DNA of 64,000 bases from CBDBLK01 sp965215445 (GTDB lineage: Bacteria; Bdellovibrionota; Bacteriovoracia; Bacteriovoracales; Bacteriovoracaceae): positions 1,116,001 to 1,180,000 of the forward strand of contig CBDCDT010000002.1 of the NCBI GenBank assembly GCA_965215445.1, read 5' to 3'. The notes under the pieces were generated by a model. The model saw only the letters and a list, made by a program, of their open reading frames with translations. It ran no database searches and had not been told where the DNA came from. The position numbers and the translations under genes were made by a program. Position 1 is the first letter of the stretch. Every line of letters begins with the position of its first letter. This document shows, one piece after another, positions 9,243-17,830 of this stretch.

Positions 9243-11252
9243 TCAGGCCAGAACGGGGCCATCCTTGGGATTGCTAACTCCCTCTGACTCGCTAGATTCC
9301 TGTTCGTCTTTTTGTTCCTTGCCCTCGTCTTTGCTTTCCATCGGATTTTGCGCGTCTGTCTTTTCGATGAGGGGAAGGCCAATATCCTTGCCGGCAACCA
9401 GGTCTTTTACTTGCTTGCGATCGAGTGTTTCCCACACCATCAATCCTTCGGCAAGCCTCTCCAGTGCTGGGCGATTGTCTTTGAGTATTTTCATTGCCGT
9501 ATTGTAATTGGTGTCCACCAGACGGTGAATTTCATCATCAATATTTTGGCCGGTTTGTTCGCTATAACCTCCGTCCTGCTGGGGTGGTGACCACGGCGAT
9601 TGTGCTTCTTTATGGTAGTTAATGGGGCCTAATTTTTCACTCATTCCCCAAGTACAAATCATCTTTCTCGCCAGTTGAGTAGCGCGCTCAATATCGTTGC
9701 TGGCCCCACTGGTAATTTCTCCAAAGATCAACTCTTCAGCGCACCGACCACCCATCAAAAAAGCAATCAGATTTTTCGCTTTTTCGGAAGTCAGGTTGAG
9801 CCGGTCTTCGTTGGGTAGAGTTTGAGTTACCCCCAAGGCCCCACCTCGCGGCATGATGGAAACTTTGTGGATGGGGTCGGTCTGAGGCAAATTGAGTCCC
9901 ACCAAAGTGTGTCCCGCCTCGTGAAAGGCAGTCACCCGTTTTTCTTCATCCGAGATAACCATGGATTTTCTCTCAGGCCCCATTAAAACTTTATCTTTGG
10001 CGGCCTCAAAATCCGGGCCTTCGAGTTTCTTTTTATTCAAGCGGGCAGCGTTGAGTGCGGCCTCGTTGACCAAATTGGCGAGGTCTGCCCCGGTAAAGCC
10101 GGGCGTTCCCTTGGCCACAATTTCCAAGTCTACCGACTCATCTAAAGGCGTTTTGCGGGCGTGAACTTTGAGAATACCCAAGCGCCCGCGCAGATCGGGA
10201 GAACTGACGTGAACCCGACGATCAAAGCGTCCCGGACGCAAAAGTGCTGGATCGAGAACGTCGATTCTATTGGTGGCGGCAATCAGAATAACCCCTTCGT
10301 TAAATTCAAAGCCGTCCATTTCCACCAAGAGTTGATTGAGGGTTTGTTCGCGCTCGTCGTGCCCTCCACCCAGTCCGGCCCCGCGATGCCTTCCGACGGC
10401 ATCAATTTCGTCGATGAAAATAATACAAGGGGCGTGTTTCTTTCCCTGCTCAAACAGGTCGCGTACGCGGCTGGCCCCCACTCCGACAAACATTTCAACA
10501 AAATCCGAGCCGGAAATACTAAAGAAAGGAACGTCCGCCTCTCCCGCCACCGCCCGTGCCAACAATGTCTTGCCGGTTCCAGGAGGCCCAATCAAAATCA
10601 CACCCTTGGGAATTTTGCCCCCCAGTTTGGTGTATTTTTTGGGGTCTTTGAGAAAATCGACGATTTCTTTGAGTTCCTCTTTGGCCTCTTCAACTCCGCT
10701 CACGTCGGAGAAGGTGACTTTTTTATCGTTGCTCGAAAGCATTTTTGCCTTGGATTTGCCAAAACTCATGGCCTTGCCACCACCCATTTGAATTTGGCGC
10801 AAGAAAAAATAAAACAGCAAAATGAGGACAATCATCGGCCCCCAGTTAATCAGCAAGCTATAAAAGAGGGTTTGTTTTTCCTCATCTTCGTAAATGGGAG
10901 TTACGCCATTGTCGCGCAAGATTTTGAAGGTTTGCTCATTGGTCGGCCCGGTCGTTCGGAAACGGTTGCGGTATCTTTTGGCCGCAGTGGTTTGGCCTTT
11001 TTCATCCACGCCGCCGGCCTCTCCCAGTTGAGTCCCTTCCGAAAGGCCCATATTATCTTTAAAGCGCCCCGTAATTTCCTGATTGCCCTTGAGGACGACC
11101 TCGGACACACGCTTTTCCTCAACGGCCTTGATAAAACTGGGGTAATCAATGCGTTGAATTGAAACCGGCTCTTTGTGGGCCACCTGCCATACAAAAAGCA
11201 TCATCATAAAAATGATCAGCCACATAATAAAAGTTTTGTGGGGTTGTTTCAT
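9243..11252 (-). CDS. ftsH: ATP-dependent zinc metalloprotease FtsH
   Basis: Membrane-anchored AAA+ protease for quality control of membrane and short-lived cytosolic proteins. Two membrane helices (about residues 8-23 and 131-151) flank a periplasmic domain; Walker A GPPGTGKT lies at 222-229, Walker B with DEID at 281-284, the pore motif in DFVEMFVGVGA, and the zinc site HEAGH at 444-448. The 669-residue length is normal. The last 50 residues are acidic and low-complexity (QKDEQESSESEG), as in many homologues. It sits between tilS and folP in one direction, probably one transcript. Confidence 0.97.
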   Translation of the reverse strand: MKQPHKTFIMWLIIFMMMLFVWQVAHKEPVSIQRIDYPSFIKAVEEKRVSEVVLKGNQEITGRFKDNMGLSEGTQLGEAGGVDEKGQTTAAKRYRNRFRTTGPTNEQTFKILRDNGVTPIYEDEEKQTLFYSLLINWGPMIVLILLFYFFLRQIQMGGGKAMSFGKSKAKMLSSNDKKVTFSDVSGVEEAKEELKEIVDFLKDPKKYTKLGGKIPKGVILIGPPGTGKTLLARAVAGEADVPFFSISGSDFVEMFVGVGASRVRDLFEQGKKHAPCIIFIDEIDAVGRHRGAGLGGGHDEREQTLNQLLVEMDGFEFNEGVILIAATNRIDVLDPALLRPGRFDRRVHVSSPDLRGRLGILKVHARKTPLDESVDLEIVAKGTPGFTGADLANLVNEAALNAARLNKKKLEGPDFEAAKDKVLMGPERKSMVISDEEKRVTAFHEAGHTLVGLNLPQTDPIHKVSIMPRGGALGVTQTLPNEDRLNLTSEKAKNLIAFLMGGRCAEELIFGEITSGASNDIERATQLARKMICTWGMSEKLGPINYHKEAQSPWSPPQQDGGYSEQTGQNIDDEIHRLVDTNYNTAMKILKDNRPALERLAEGLMVWETLDRKQVKDLVAGKDIGLPLIEKTDAQNPMESKDEGKEQKDEQESSESEGVSNPKDGPVLA

Positions 11253-11288
11253 CGGTTATTTCTTTGTCTTATTCCCAAAATTTATGCC

Positions 11289-12686
11289 TTAGGCCTGAGT
11301 ATAGACGACCCGAGGCCTTTTTCCAAACATGACCAGGGGGACAAGGCCAAAATCTTGTGGATCGACTTGCTGTGTACGGGCGCAAAGCAAGACCTGGCCC
11401 AAGGGACGAATCCACAATCCGTACTTTTGACAAGTAGCAAAAAGCTGGGGAAAGAGGGGGTGGGGCCGCCTTAATGGTGGTAAAAAGCGCTCGGCCAAAG
11501 GCATCTTTCCCAGTACCCAAAAGGGGGCCACCAGGTATTGAAGGCCCAATTGCCAATGCTTGGGGTTCCAAAGGAGTTCGGGAATCCGGGCCTCGAGAGC
11601 GTCCCGAACGTAGTTTGCAGCACGTTCGTCCCAACGGCGATAGTCGTTTAATTGACTGGTAGACAGGGCCAATAAACTGCCCGGCCCCATAAAAACGCGC
11701 ACTCCACCAGAGAGATACATCGGCCCCCATTTTCCCTGGGCCTGGGCGATGATAAGTTTTTGAATTTGGCGGCGGATTTGTCCACGGCCCTCTACGGAAA
11801 CCGCAACAAGGGTTTGCTTTAGCAGGGCATCCTGGCCATTGAAATGACCTTCGCCTTTGGTTTGCAATAAACACATACCTCCCAAAGAATCGTAAAAACG
11901 CTGTGGCCGGGGGTCTACGGCGAAAGCGGAACGGGACTGCCGAACGGCCATTTGATTGGCCCTGGCGACATAGTGTTTAAGATAAGAGGGATAGCGTTCG
12001 GCAATTTTGCTCACCAAAGTATGGCGAATAAAATTCCTTTCAAAGTGCAGATTGTCGTTACTCTCATCGTGGCAAAAGGGAATCCCTAAAAAGCGCACCA
12101 CTTCCTCAATTTGCTTGCGACTCATACAGTGCAAGGGCCTTTTGATATACCCGTGGACGAGGGGAATCCCGGGGGTTGCCGGACACTCGGAAGAACGGAA
12201 TTGCTGACGCAAATACCACTCAAAGGAGTCGTCAATGGTGTGGCCGAGGTAGAGAGTCTGCGCGTTTAAATCCTTTACTGCCTTGCGAAAACAATCTTGT
12301 CTGGCACGACGCGCTCTGGCCTCAAAGTTGGATGTTCCCAGTTTTGAGAGATGAAAAACTTTGACTTCATCACCGCATTTTTCTGCCCAGCGCAAAACTT
12401 CCGCCTCTTCTCGCGCACAGGCCCTGCGCGTCCCATGGTTGACGTGAATCCAGGTCGGAGGTGGCAACCGGCGCGCCCGCAAAAGCTTCCCCATGGCCCA
12501 GGCCAAAAACATGGAGTCCATGCCGCCGCTCACTGCGACCAAACTCTTTCCTCCAGGAGATGGGTAGAGCGAGGCCGTTTGCATAAAGTGGTCGAGATGA
12601 TTCAAACTGTGCTTTGTCAAAAGGGATAGGTGGGGAGTGTGCCGATTTTTCTCTGGAGAAAATTCCAGCAAATTATTTGAAAACAT
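11289..12686 (-). CDS. tilS: tRNA(Ile)-lysidine synthase
   Basis: TilS attaches lysine to C34 of tRNA-Ile(CAU), changing its codon from AUG to AUA. The PP-loop ATP site is present as VAVSGGMDSMFLAW; the family's next blocks follow as TWIHVNHGTRR, TLYLGHTIDDSFEWYL and FLGIPFCHDESN. The C-terminal part (about 200 residues) is the usual divergent substrate-binding region. The start is uncertain: a GTG at 12728 would overlap the good promoter of the neighbouring tRNA gene, so the ATG at 12686 is preferred, without a strong ribosome site. A tRNA with a CAT anticodon lies divergently just upstream. Confidence 0.88.
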   Translation of the reverse strand: MFSNNLLEFSPEKNRHTPHLSLLTKHSLNHLDHFMQTASLYPSPGGKSLVAVSGGMDSMFLAWAMGKLLRARRLPPPTWIHVNHGTRRACAREEAEVLRWAEKCGDEVKVFHLSKLGTSNFEARARRARQDCFRKAVKDLNAQTLYLGHTIDDSFEWYLRQQFRSSECPATPGIPLVHGYIKRPLHCMSRKQIEEVVRFLGIPFCHDESNDNLHFERNFIRHTLVSKIAERYPSYLKHYVARANQMAVRQSRSAFAVDPRPQRFYDSLGGMCLLQTKGEGHFNGQDALLKQTLVAVSVEGRGQIRRQIQKLIIAQAQGKWGPMYLSGGVRVFMGPGSLLALSTSQLNDYRRWDERAANYVRDALEARIPELLWNPKHWQLGLQYLVAPFWVLGKMPLAERFLPPLRRPHPLFPQLFATCQKYGLWIRPLGQVLLCARTQQVDPQDFGLVPLVMFGKRPRVVYTQA

Positions 12687-12717
12687 GGCCGCTGATTCTG
12701 GCCTTACGAGGGGTCTT

Positions 12718-12747
12718 TTGACAACCACTAAAAAATTTCACTAGGAT
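12718..12747 (+). promoter_or_regulatory. Promoter of the CAT-anticodon tRNA gene
   Basis: A consensus -35 hexamer TTGACA (12718-12723) is followed after 18 bases by TAGGAT (12742-12747). The tRNA begins twelve bases beyond the -10, so transcription would start a few bases before its 5' end. Confidence 0.55.
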
Positions 12748-12758
12748 TCGGTTTTAAT

Positions 12759-12836
12759 GGCCTGGTAGCTCAGTCTGGTGAGAGCACCGGATTCATAACC
12801 CGGGGGTCGGCAGTTCAACTCTGCCCCAGGCCACCA
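12759..12836 (+). tRNA. tRNA with CAT anticodon (Met, or Ile2 modified by TilS)
   Basis: A full cloverleaf is readable: acceptor GGCCTGG pairing with CCAGGCC, D-arm GCTC/GAGC, anticodon loop TTCATAA, T-arm GGCAG-TTCAACT-CTGCC, discriminator A and an encoded CCA. G1-C72 pairing excludes the usual initiator tRNA. Anticodon CAT fits elongator Met or the TilS substrate tRNA-Ile2. The acceptor has C4-G69, which favours Ile2, but U5-A68, which is less clear, so identity stays open. The lowest anticodon-stem pair is an A-C mismatch. It lies divergently next to tilS. Confidence 0.93.
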
Positions 12837-12855
12837 TGTAGTGCATTGCGAAAGC

Positions 12856-13632
12856 TCACGAGGCCATTTTCAAGTCGTCCTCTGCTTCCACCGATGCTTC
12901 GCTGTCTGGGTCATTCTTGGGAACAAATGTCCGATAAATGGAATCCCAGGCGACATTGGTAGTGGAGAGAGTCAGGGAGAGGCCACCTAATGTGATGATG
13001 GCGGAAATGGCCACGCTTAAAATTTCCCCCGGTAAAATTGCAGACAAGATGGAGAGGGACAAACCACCCAAAAAAGGAGGTGCTAAATTGAGCAACAAGG
13101 CCAAGAGACAAAAATAAAACAAATCCCGCTTTATCCCGTTTGTTAAGTCCGAACTTTTCTTTAATGCTTCCAGGGCATCACATTTTTTGTCCACGACAAA
13201 ATTTGTGGCAAAAGCAAATTTGAAAAGAAAAACAATTCCAGGAATGATAAAGAAAATCGTCCCAATTATGACGGCAAGATTAAACAAAACGCTGGCAACA
13301 AAGTGTTTAAAGAATATTGCGGAAGAATAGCCACAAAGCAAATCTCCGTCGTAGGCCTTTTTACCGTCGTAAAAATCAATATTAATTTTGGTCAGTCCGG
13401 CCATTATCGGGGCGGTAAACAACAGGATTCCCAACAAAAAATCAACAATGGAAACGGCTCCATTGAGCAGGGGATTTTTAATCGTAGATGATGCCATTTC
13501 AAATCCCGAGGAAAGGAGATGCGATAAAGCAAAAATACCCAACGCAATGAGATGAGCGCCGAAAAAAAACGGGATGTTGCTTTTGGCGATACTCCAACCA
13601 AATTGGAAAGCTTCAAGTTTTTTGACGGCCAA
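12856..13632 (-). CDS. Multi-pass inner-membrane protein of unknown function
   Basis: About five to six hydrophobic helices in 258 residues, with a cytosolic N terminus that begins MAVKKLEAFQFGWS and an acidic C-terminal tail. The arrangement, with glycine/proline kinks such as FFIIPGIVFLFKF and the central phrase ALKKSSDLTNG, resembles the DUF975/YciC-type and related membrane-domain families; this likeness is by pattern only. It stands alone between the tRNA gene, which converges on it, and a gap of about 115 bases without features. Confidence 0.6.
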   Translation of the reverse strand: MAVKKLEAFQFGWSIAKSNIPFFFGAHLIALGIFALSHLLSSGFEMASSTIKNPLLNGAVSIVDFLLGILLFTAPIMAGLTKINIDFYDGKKAYDGDLLCGYSSAIFFKHFVASVLFNLAVIIGTIFFIIPGIVFLFKFAFATNFVVDKKCDALEALKKSSDLTNGIKRDLFYFCLLALLLNLAPPFLGGLSLSILSAILPGEILSVAISAIITLGGLSLTLSTTNVAWDSIYRTFVPKNDPDSEASVEAEDDLKMAS

Positions 13633-13747
13633 TGCCTTCTCCCAATAACAAACAAAATGGGTTATTTAAAAGAATCGGAAGAATGGTCAAAATTCTTTAA
13701 CTTAGTTTCGTCGCTCCAATGATTTCAAGGGGTTGGCATAAAGGGCG

Positions 13748-14950
13748 TCAATCGGAGTCCTCAAAAATCCAGAGATAAATCCAATAAAGTTTTATTGGTA
13801 GAAGAACAAAAGCAGCCTCATGCTTGAGTATGGTATCAGTACTGTACAAAATGGCGTGTTTCATTGCAAGGTCACGGTCATATTGATGAAGGCTGTTTTT
13901 GCGCTTGAAAATGGCCCCAGAGGCACTGTAAAGGCGACCCAAACGCAATTCTCTATCATCAGCAATTTTAACGATAACCCGATCAATTTTGCTTAAATCT
14001 TCCACGCTTCCAGTATCGGCAATTGTTCTTCTGAGAACTGCCAAAAAATACTCCAATTCATCTTTTGCTCTCCCTTCGTAAAGTCCTTCTTTTGAATCCC
14101 ATTGTTTTAAGGTAACAAAACTGTCGCGATAGAGGTCGAGATTGTCTACAAAATCTTTGATGAAAGAAGAAAGAACAGCAGCGCCGAGAACCTTACGGGT
14201 CTCCCACAAAGCATTGGAGTAATAGATAGAATCTGTGTATGGATGAATTCCAAAATCATGTTGTTTGCCACGGATTATAAATATTTTTTTCTCTATATCT
14301 CTAGTGACAATGGTTCTACCCTTGGATTTGTACTTGATAAGGTTTCCCAATTCATGAGCGGTCAAAAAATCGGCCAAGGCCTCGTTTGGTGTTATAAATG
14401 AAGAAATAAAAGCATTACTCCCGTAGGTATGAAGTAGCAAACTGTGAACGCGCTCGTGCAAGAAAACGACATGGTCTTTTTGTATGACCGGAAGTGGCCC
14501 ATCTGTCCTGGATTTTGAGGCATTGACAAAAATGACCGCCTGAAAACCTTTGCGCCAATTCCAAATGAGACGACGAAAAAATAGGCCATACGATGGTACG
14601 GTAATGAGGTTATTTTCAGAGATGATAAGACGAGTGGATTTAGGTATGCTAAATCCCAAATTCTTTATGTGTTGGTCAAAGGAGTGTATTTTTTCCGCCA
14701 AAACCTGTGCTGCTTCTTTGTAAAGGTGAGCATTTTTTACAAAACCTTCGATTTCAAATCCTGGGCGAGAGGCCAAAACTTTGCCCGAAGAATACATCAA
14801 TTTGCTATCTAAAACATTTCTTCGTATTTTTTCCTTTAAAGAGGGATAGAAAACTTCTTTTAAAATTTCTCTACAATCGCGTTCTTTGGCATTGACCACA
14901 GAACTCAAAGAAAACGCCAAAAAAGATGAAATAAGGATTAGGGAAGACAT
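13748..14950 (-). CDS. Secreted HExxH metallopeptidase of unrecognised family
   Basis: A signal peptide (LILISSFLAFSLSSVVNA) leads into a 380-residue exported protein. Residues 165-169 read HERVH inside VVFLHERVHSLLLHTYG, a convincing zincin helix, and 20 residues later comes NEALADF, whose glutamate (residue 190) could be the third zinc ligand as in gluzincins. Outside these motifs I recognise no family. It is the last gene of a three-gene operon after a solute-binding protein gene, with a seven-base gap. The context suggests a role in breaking down external or periplasmic protein. Confidence 0.6.
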   Translation of the reverse strand: MSSLILISSFLAFSLSSVVNAKERDCREILKEVFYPSLKEKIRRNVLDSKLMYSSGKVLASRPGFEIEGFVKNAHLYKEAAQVLAEKIHSFDQHIKNLGFSIPKSTRLIISENNLITVPSYGLFFRRLIWNWRKGFQAVIFVNASKSRTDGPLPVIQKDHVVFLHERVHSLLLHTYGSNAFISSFITPNEALADFLTAHELGNLIKYKSKGRTIVTRDIEKKIFIIRGKQHDFGIHPYTDSIYYSNALWETRKVLGAAVLSSFIKDFVDNLDLYRDSFVTLKQWDSKEGLYEGRAKDELEYFLAVLRRTIADTGSVEDLSKIDRVIVKIADDRELRLGRLYSASGAIFKRKNSLHQYDRDLAMKHAILYSTDTILKHEAAFVLLPIKLYWIYLWIFEDSD

Positions 14951-14957
14951 TCAAAAC

Positions 14958-16493
14958 CTATTCCTTCCTGATTTTCCAAAAGGGATTGTTGGCAAAAAGC
15001 TGTGACAGGTGCATCTTCCACGGTTTGCGCGCTATCGCTACATAGGGTGTGCGGTAGAGCGGAATCATCCAACCCTCGGTCAAAGATTTCAAGTGCATGG
15101 TGCGGAGTTTATTCACTCGCTCCAGTTTGTCTTCGGTTTGCATATAATCTTTTAACCAGGCCTTGCCCTCTTCTTGAGAATAACCAAAAATTCCAGTATT
15201 CATGCTATAGGAAAGCAGACCTATATCTTCCAAAAATCCTGAATCTGTAACAACTATAACATAGTCGGGAGTGCTACCATTTTTAACTTTAACAAGATCA
15301 GGCATTCCCATTGCTTGCTCGACTTTTAAATTGGGCATATATGTTTTAGAGGTTTGAAAGAATTCGTCTAGTTCATTCTGTTTCATTTTATAAACGCCCA
15401 AGTGAATACCTTCTCCAGAAGTTTCTATTTCCACGGAATCCATTATTTTTTGAAGGGTCGAATCACTATCATTAGGAAAGAGCCCTCCAATCAAAGGAAG
15501 AAAAAACTGTTTTGTTGGTCTGCAACCTTCTTTTTTAGCACAGTAATCGCTAAAACTTTTTTGCAAGGCCTTGGCAAAAGCGAGACGTTTTTTCCTGGGA
15601 ATCCTATTTTTACCTTTTTCAGTAATACAGGCCACAATTGTATTAATATGAATAGTTTCATGAAAAGAACTCTTGTCTAAACCAATTTCTTTAAGATTTT
15701 CAATTTGGATTCCTTCGATAGTAGTGATGTGGTCAATTTTGATTTGGTCAAAAAGCTCGATCAATTCATCTTGAGTTTTTCCTTTTGTCGGAACCAGACG
15801 AATTTCTTGTGCCATAGATTCTTCAAAGTGAAAGTGTGCAGGATTGGGTTTTAAAATGATATTTCCACTCCCTTTGTCTTGATCGACGTAATAAGGGCCG
15901 GAAGTATTGCGGTAGTCGGTAATTTTAAGACTTTTCGGATCAAAACTTTTTCGGGGAATAATGGCAAAATCTATGGCCGCCAACATGGGAACTAAAAGAT
16001 CACTTCTATATCTTGGAGTCAAAACTAAAGTGTTACCCTCTATTTTCATTCTTGGACAATCGTCAAACACGCTTTTGAGTTCAGTTTCAGGACAAACCAG
16101 ACTTTTAAAATCTCCGTGGGTATTTTGAGATAAAATCATTAGGCGTTTGAACGAAAGCATGACATCTTCGACGTTGATAGGATGCCCATCAACAGTTTTA
16201 AGGTCATCCCGAATGACCAGATAAAACTTTTGATCTCTCCAGTAAAACATCCTGGCCACTGCCGCAAAAGGTTCGCCATTAGTATTTGAAAGTTCAATCA
16301 AAGGTGAGTAAACACTTTCCAACAAAATATATTCACTAGCAAGATAGATTTTAGCTGGGTCGTAGGTTTCAATTTTATCTGTACTTGGAAAAGCAATATT
16401 TAAAACATGATCTTCTGGGTAGGATTGGTGCATAGTAATTCCTCTATAAACTAAAAACGAAATTGCAATTGCAAGAAAAATAAAAAATTTCAT
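14958..16493 (-). CDS. Family 5 extracellular solute-binding protein (oligopeptide type)
   Basis: Exported protein with an N-terminal hydrophobic segment, then the SBP_bac_5 layout: an early VLNIAFPSTDKIETYDPA, a VYSPLIEL segment, and LKTVDGHPINVEDVMLSFKRL, which matches the family's 'wsDGkpltAeDVvfs' block. Members bind oligopeptides or other ligands for ABC import. No permease or ATPase genes are near, so it is an orphan; it may feed a transporter encoded elsewhere. The start overlaps the stop of the preceding small gene by four bases. The 511-residue length is normal. Confidence 0.75.
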   Translation of the reverse strand: MKFFIFLAIAISFLVYRGITMHQSYPEDHVLNIAFPSTDKIETYDPAKIYLASEYILLESVYSPLIELSNTNGEPFAAVARMFYWRDQKFYLVIRDDLKTVDGHPINVEDVMLSFKRLMILSQNTHGDFKSLVCPETELKSVFDDCPRMKIEGNTLVLTPRYRSDLLVPMLAAIDFAIIPRKSFDPKSLKITDYRNTSGPYYVDQDKGSGNIILKPNPAHFHFEESMAQEIRLVPTKGKTQDELIELFDQIKIDHITTIEGIQIENLKEIGLDKSSFHETIHINTIVACITEKGKNRIPRKKRLAFAKALQKSFSDYCAKKEGCRPTKQFFLPLIGGLFPNDSDSTLQKIMDSVEIETSGEGIHLGVYKMKQNELDEFFQTSKTYMPNLKVEQAMGMPDLVKVKNGSTPDYVIVVTDSGFLEDIGLLSYSMNTGIFGYSQEEGKAWLKDYMQTEDKLERVNKLRTMHLKSLTEGWMIPLYRTPYVAIARKPWKMHLSQLFANNPFWKIRKE

Positions 16494-16882
16494 GGTGATT
16501 TAGATGGATTACCACAAATTTGGACTCCTGCTGCTCCTGCCCTATTTAAAATCCCAAGCTGGTCGAGATGGTTAATAAACTCATCATCACCAATAGCATT
16601 GTTCTTTTGTTGAAGTTCGTCTGGATAAAAAGGGTCTTCATCGTTATACGGTAGAAAAATCAATTCCCCCGAAAGAGTATTGAGCACAATCCTACATCGC
16701 TCTTTTACGAAAGTAGGCCAAGACTCTGGGACGACCTCACTTGCAAAATAGCAGATGGGAAGTTGCAACTCCGGGGCCTTTTGCTCATCCTTCTCTATTT
16801 TCGCCTGGTCTTTTGATTTCTCTTTCCCGAAAGTCCAAAAAGGGGCCAAAAGCAAAGTCATAAAAAAGAACCATGTTTTCAT
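16490..16882 (-). CDS. Small secreted protein of unknown function
   Basis: A 130-residue protein with a signal peptide (TWFFFMTLLLAPFWTFG), a lysine- and glutamate-rich segment, and a short cysteine-containing domain (LPICYFA, KERCRIVLN, VQICGNP). No family recognised. It is the first gene of the operon with the solute-binding protein and the HExxH protease and overlaps the next start by four bases. Confidence 0.55.
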   Translation of the reverse strand: MKTWFFFMTLLLAPFWTFGKEKSKDQAKIEKDEQKAPELQLPICYFASEVVPESWPTFVKERCRIVLNTLSGELIFLPYNDEDPFYPDELQQKNNAIGDDEFINHLDQLGILNRAGAAGVQICGNPSKSP

Positions 16883-16910
16883 CGTCTTACCTCCAGTGAT
16901 GAAAAGTTAT

Positions 16911-16930
16911 GAGAATGTTTTTTCATTCTC
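16911..16930. promoter_or_regulatory. Perfect inverted repeat upstream of the binding-protein operon
   Basis: GAGAATG, six T, CATTCTC: seven-base arms. It lies 28 bases before the first start codon of the operon on the minus strand, so it may be an operator or a 5' leader hairpin. No T-run follows in either direction, so it is not a normal terminator. Confidence 0.4.
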
Positions 16931-17055
16931 TTGTAAGGCCTTAGCAAAAATCATGCCAAAACCCTTAACCCCGCAAAATCATTGACCAGCAAAGAAAAAG
17001 CGAGAGTATTTGTCAGCTTATTTACTACAAAACAGGGGCCAAAAAGGCCAATATT

Positions 17056-17243
17056 CCGTCAATATCTTGATTTTTGCATAAGGCAAAATGCCTAAAATCT
17101 GGCCTAATTAACTGAAATTAAAGGGAAAACACTGCGTGATGAAAAAACGACAAGATTTTGATGCCCAATTTTCTTTAAAGGCGACCAAGTGGTTGAATTT
17201 ATTGCAGAAAAGGCCAGAGCAAGAAGGCCGTCAATATCTTGAT
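17056..17243. repeat. Pair of 16-bp direct repeats
   Basis: The sequence CCGTCAATATCTTGAT occurs at 17056-17071 and again at 17228-17243. The first copy is intergenic, the second lies in the small open frame before the RDD gene. Chance recurrence cannot be excluded. Confidence 0.4.
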
Positions 17244-17357
17244 AAAATGTTCAAGCTGGCAGTGAATTTTCCGATTCGTAAGGTATGCCAGCACTACCCA
17301 TTTCGGTCATCCTTCCCGACAAGCGTAAGCGGGCCTGGGCCTTTTTGCTCGACCTGA
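17136..17357 (+). CDS. Small protein, possible leader of the RDD gene
   Basis: A 73-codon frame starting ATGATG, lysine- and arginine-rich, whose last 24 codons overlap the RDD gene in another frame. No family is recognised and the ribosome site is weak. It could be a genuine coupled leader protein or a chance frame in the 5' region of the RDD gene. Confidence 0.3.
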   Translation: MMKKRQDFDAQFSLKATKWLNLLQKRPEQEGRQYLDKMFKLAVNFPIRKVCQHYPFRSSFPTSVSGPGPFCST

Positions 17358-17830
17358 CTGTGGTTTCTTGTATTTGTCAGTGGCTGATATTCAGTTATTT
17401 TTTGTTTATGCATCAGTATTTGAAGTTTATTCCCGCGGAAACCTATTGGGATTTTGTCGCTCATTTCCGTATCATCAAAATCCCCTTGTTGCTTTTCACT
17501 TATATCAGCTATTCCTTTTTCTGTTTGTATCTTGGAGGAGGGCAGACGCTGGGAAAATTTTGTTTCAAAATGCGCGTTGTGGATTACTACGACGAGGCCC
17601 GGGCCTTGAGTTGGGATCAGGCGCTTTTGCGCTCCTTGGGCCATGGGTTGTGCTATATTTTTCAGTTTTTTCCCCTGCTTGTGGCCTATTTTCATCCCAA
17701 ACAGAGAGGAATCCCCGATTTTTTGTCGTGTACGCGCGTTCTTCCGGTGGGTGCAGTTTGTGAAAAAGCATCCCACAAACAACGGAAAGATTTTACTTCC
17801 CAATTAGACCTTTTTAAGCGCAAGGCCTAG
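17285..17830 (+). CDS. RDD-family membrane protein
   Basis: The name-giving layout is present: a first helix after KRKRAWAFLLDLTVV (arginine and aspartate), a second helix, then GGGQTLGKFCFKMRVVD, the conserved cytoplasmic 'GqTlGKkllgLrVvd' block, and a last helix after ALLRSLGHGLCYIF. The family is linked to transport, including Na+/H+ exchange in some members, but its role here is not known. Its 3' end overlaps convergent aspS by 27 bases. Confidence 0.75.
   Translation: MPALPISVILPDKRKRAWAFLLDLTVVSCICQWLIFSYFLFMHQYLKFIPAETYWDFVAHFRIIKIPLLLFTYISYSFFCLYLGGGQTLGKFCFKMRVVDYYDEARALSWDQALLRSLGHGLCYIFQFFPLLVAYFHPKQRGIPDFLSCTRVLPVGAVCEKASHKQRKDFTSQLDLFKRKA

Noticed and set aside
10161..11162. Long open frame on the plus strand opposite ftsH
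   Set aside because: It lies wholly antisense to a well-supported ftsH, with no domain or ribosome site of its own.
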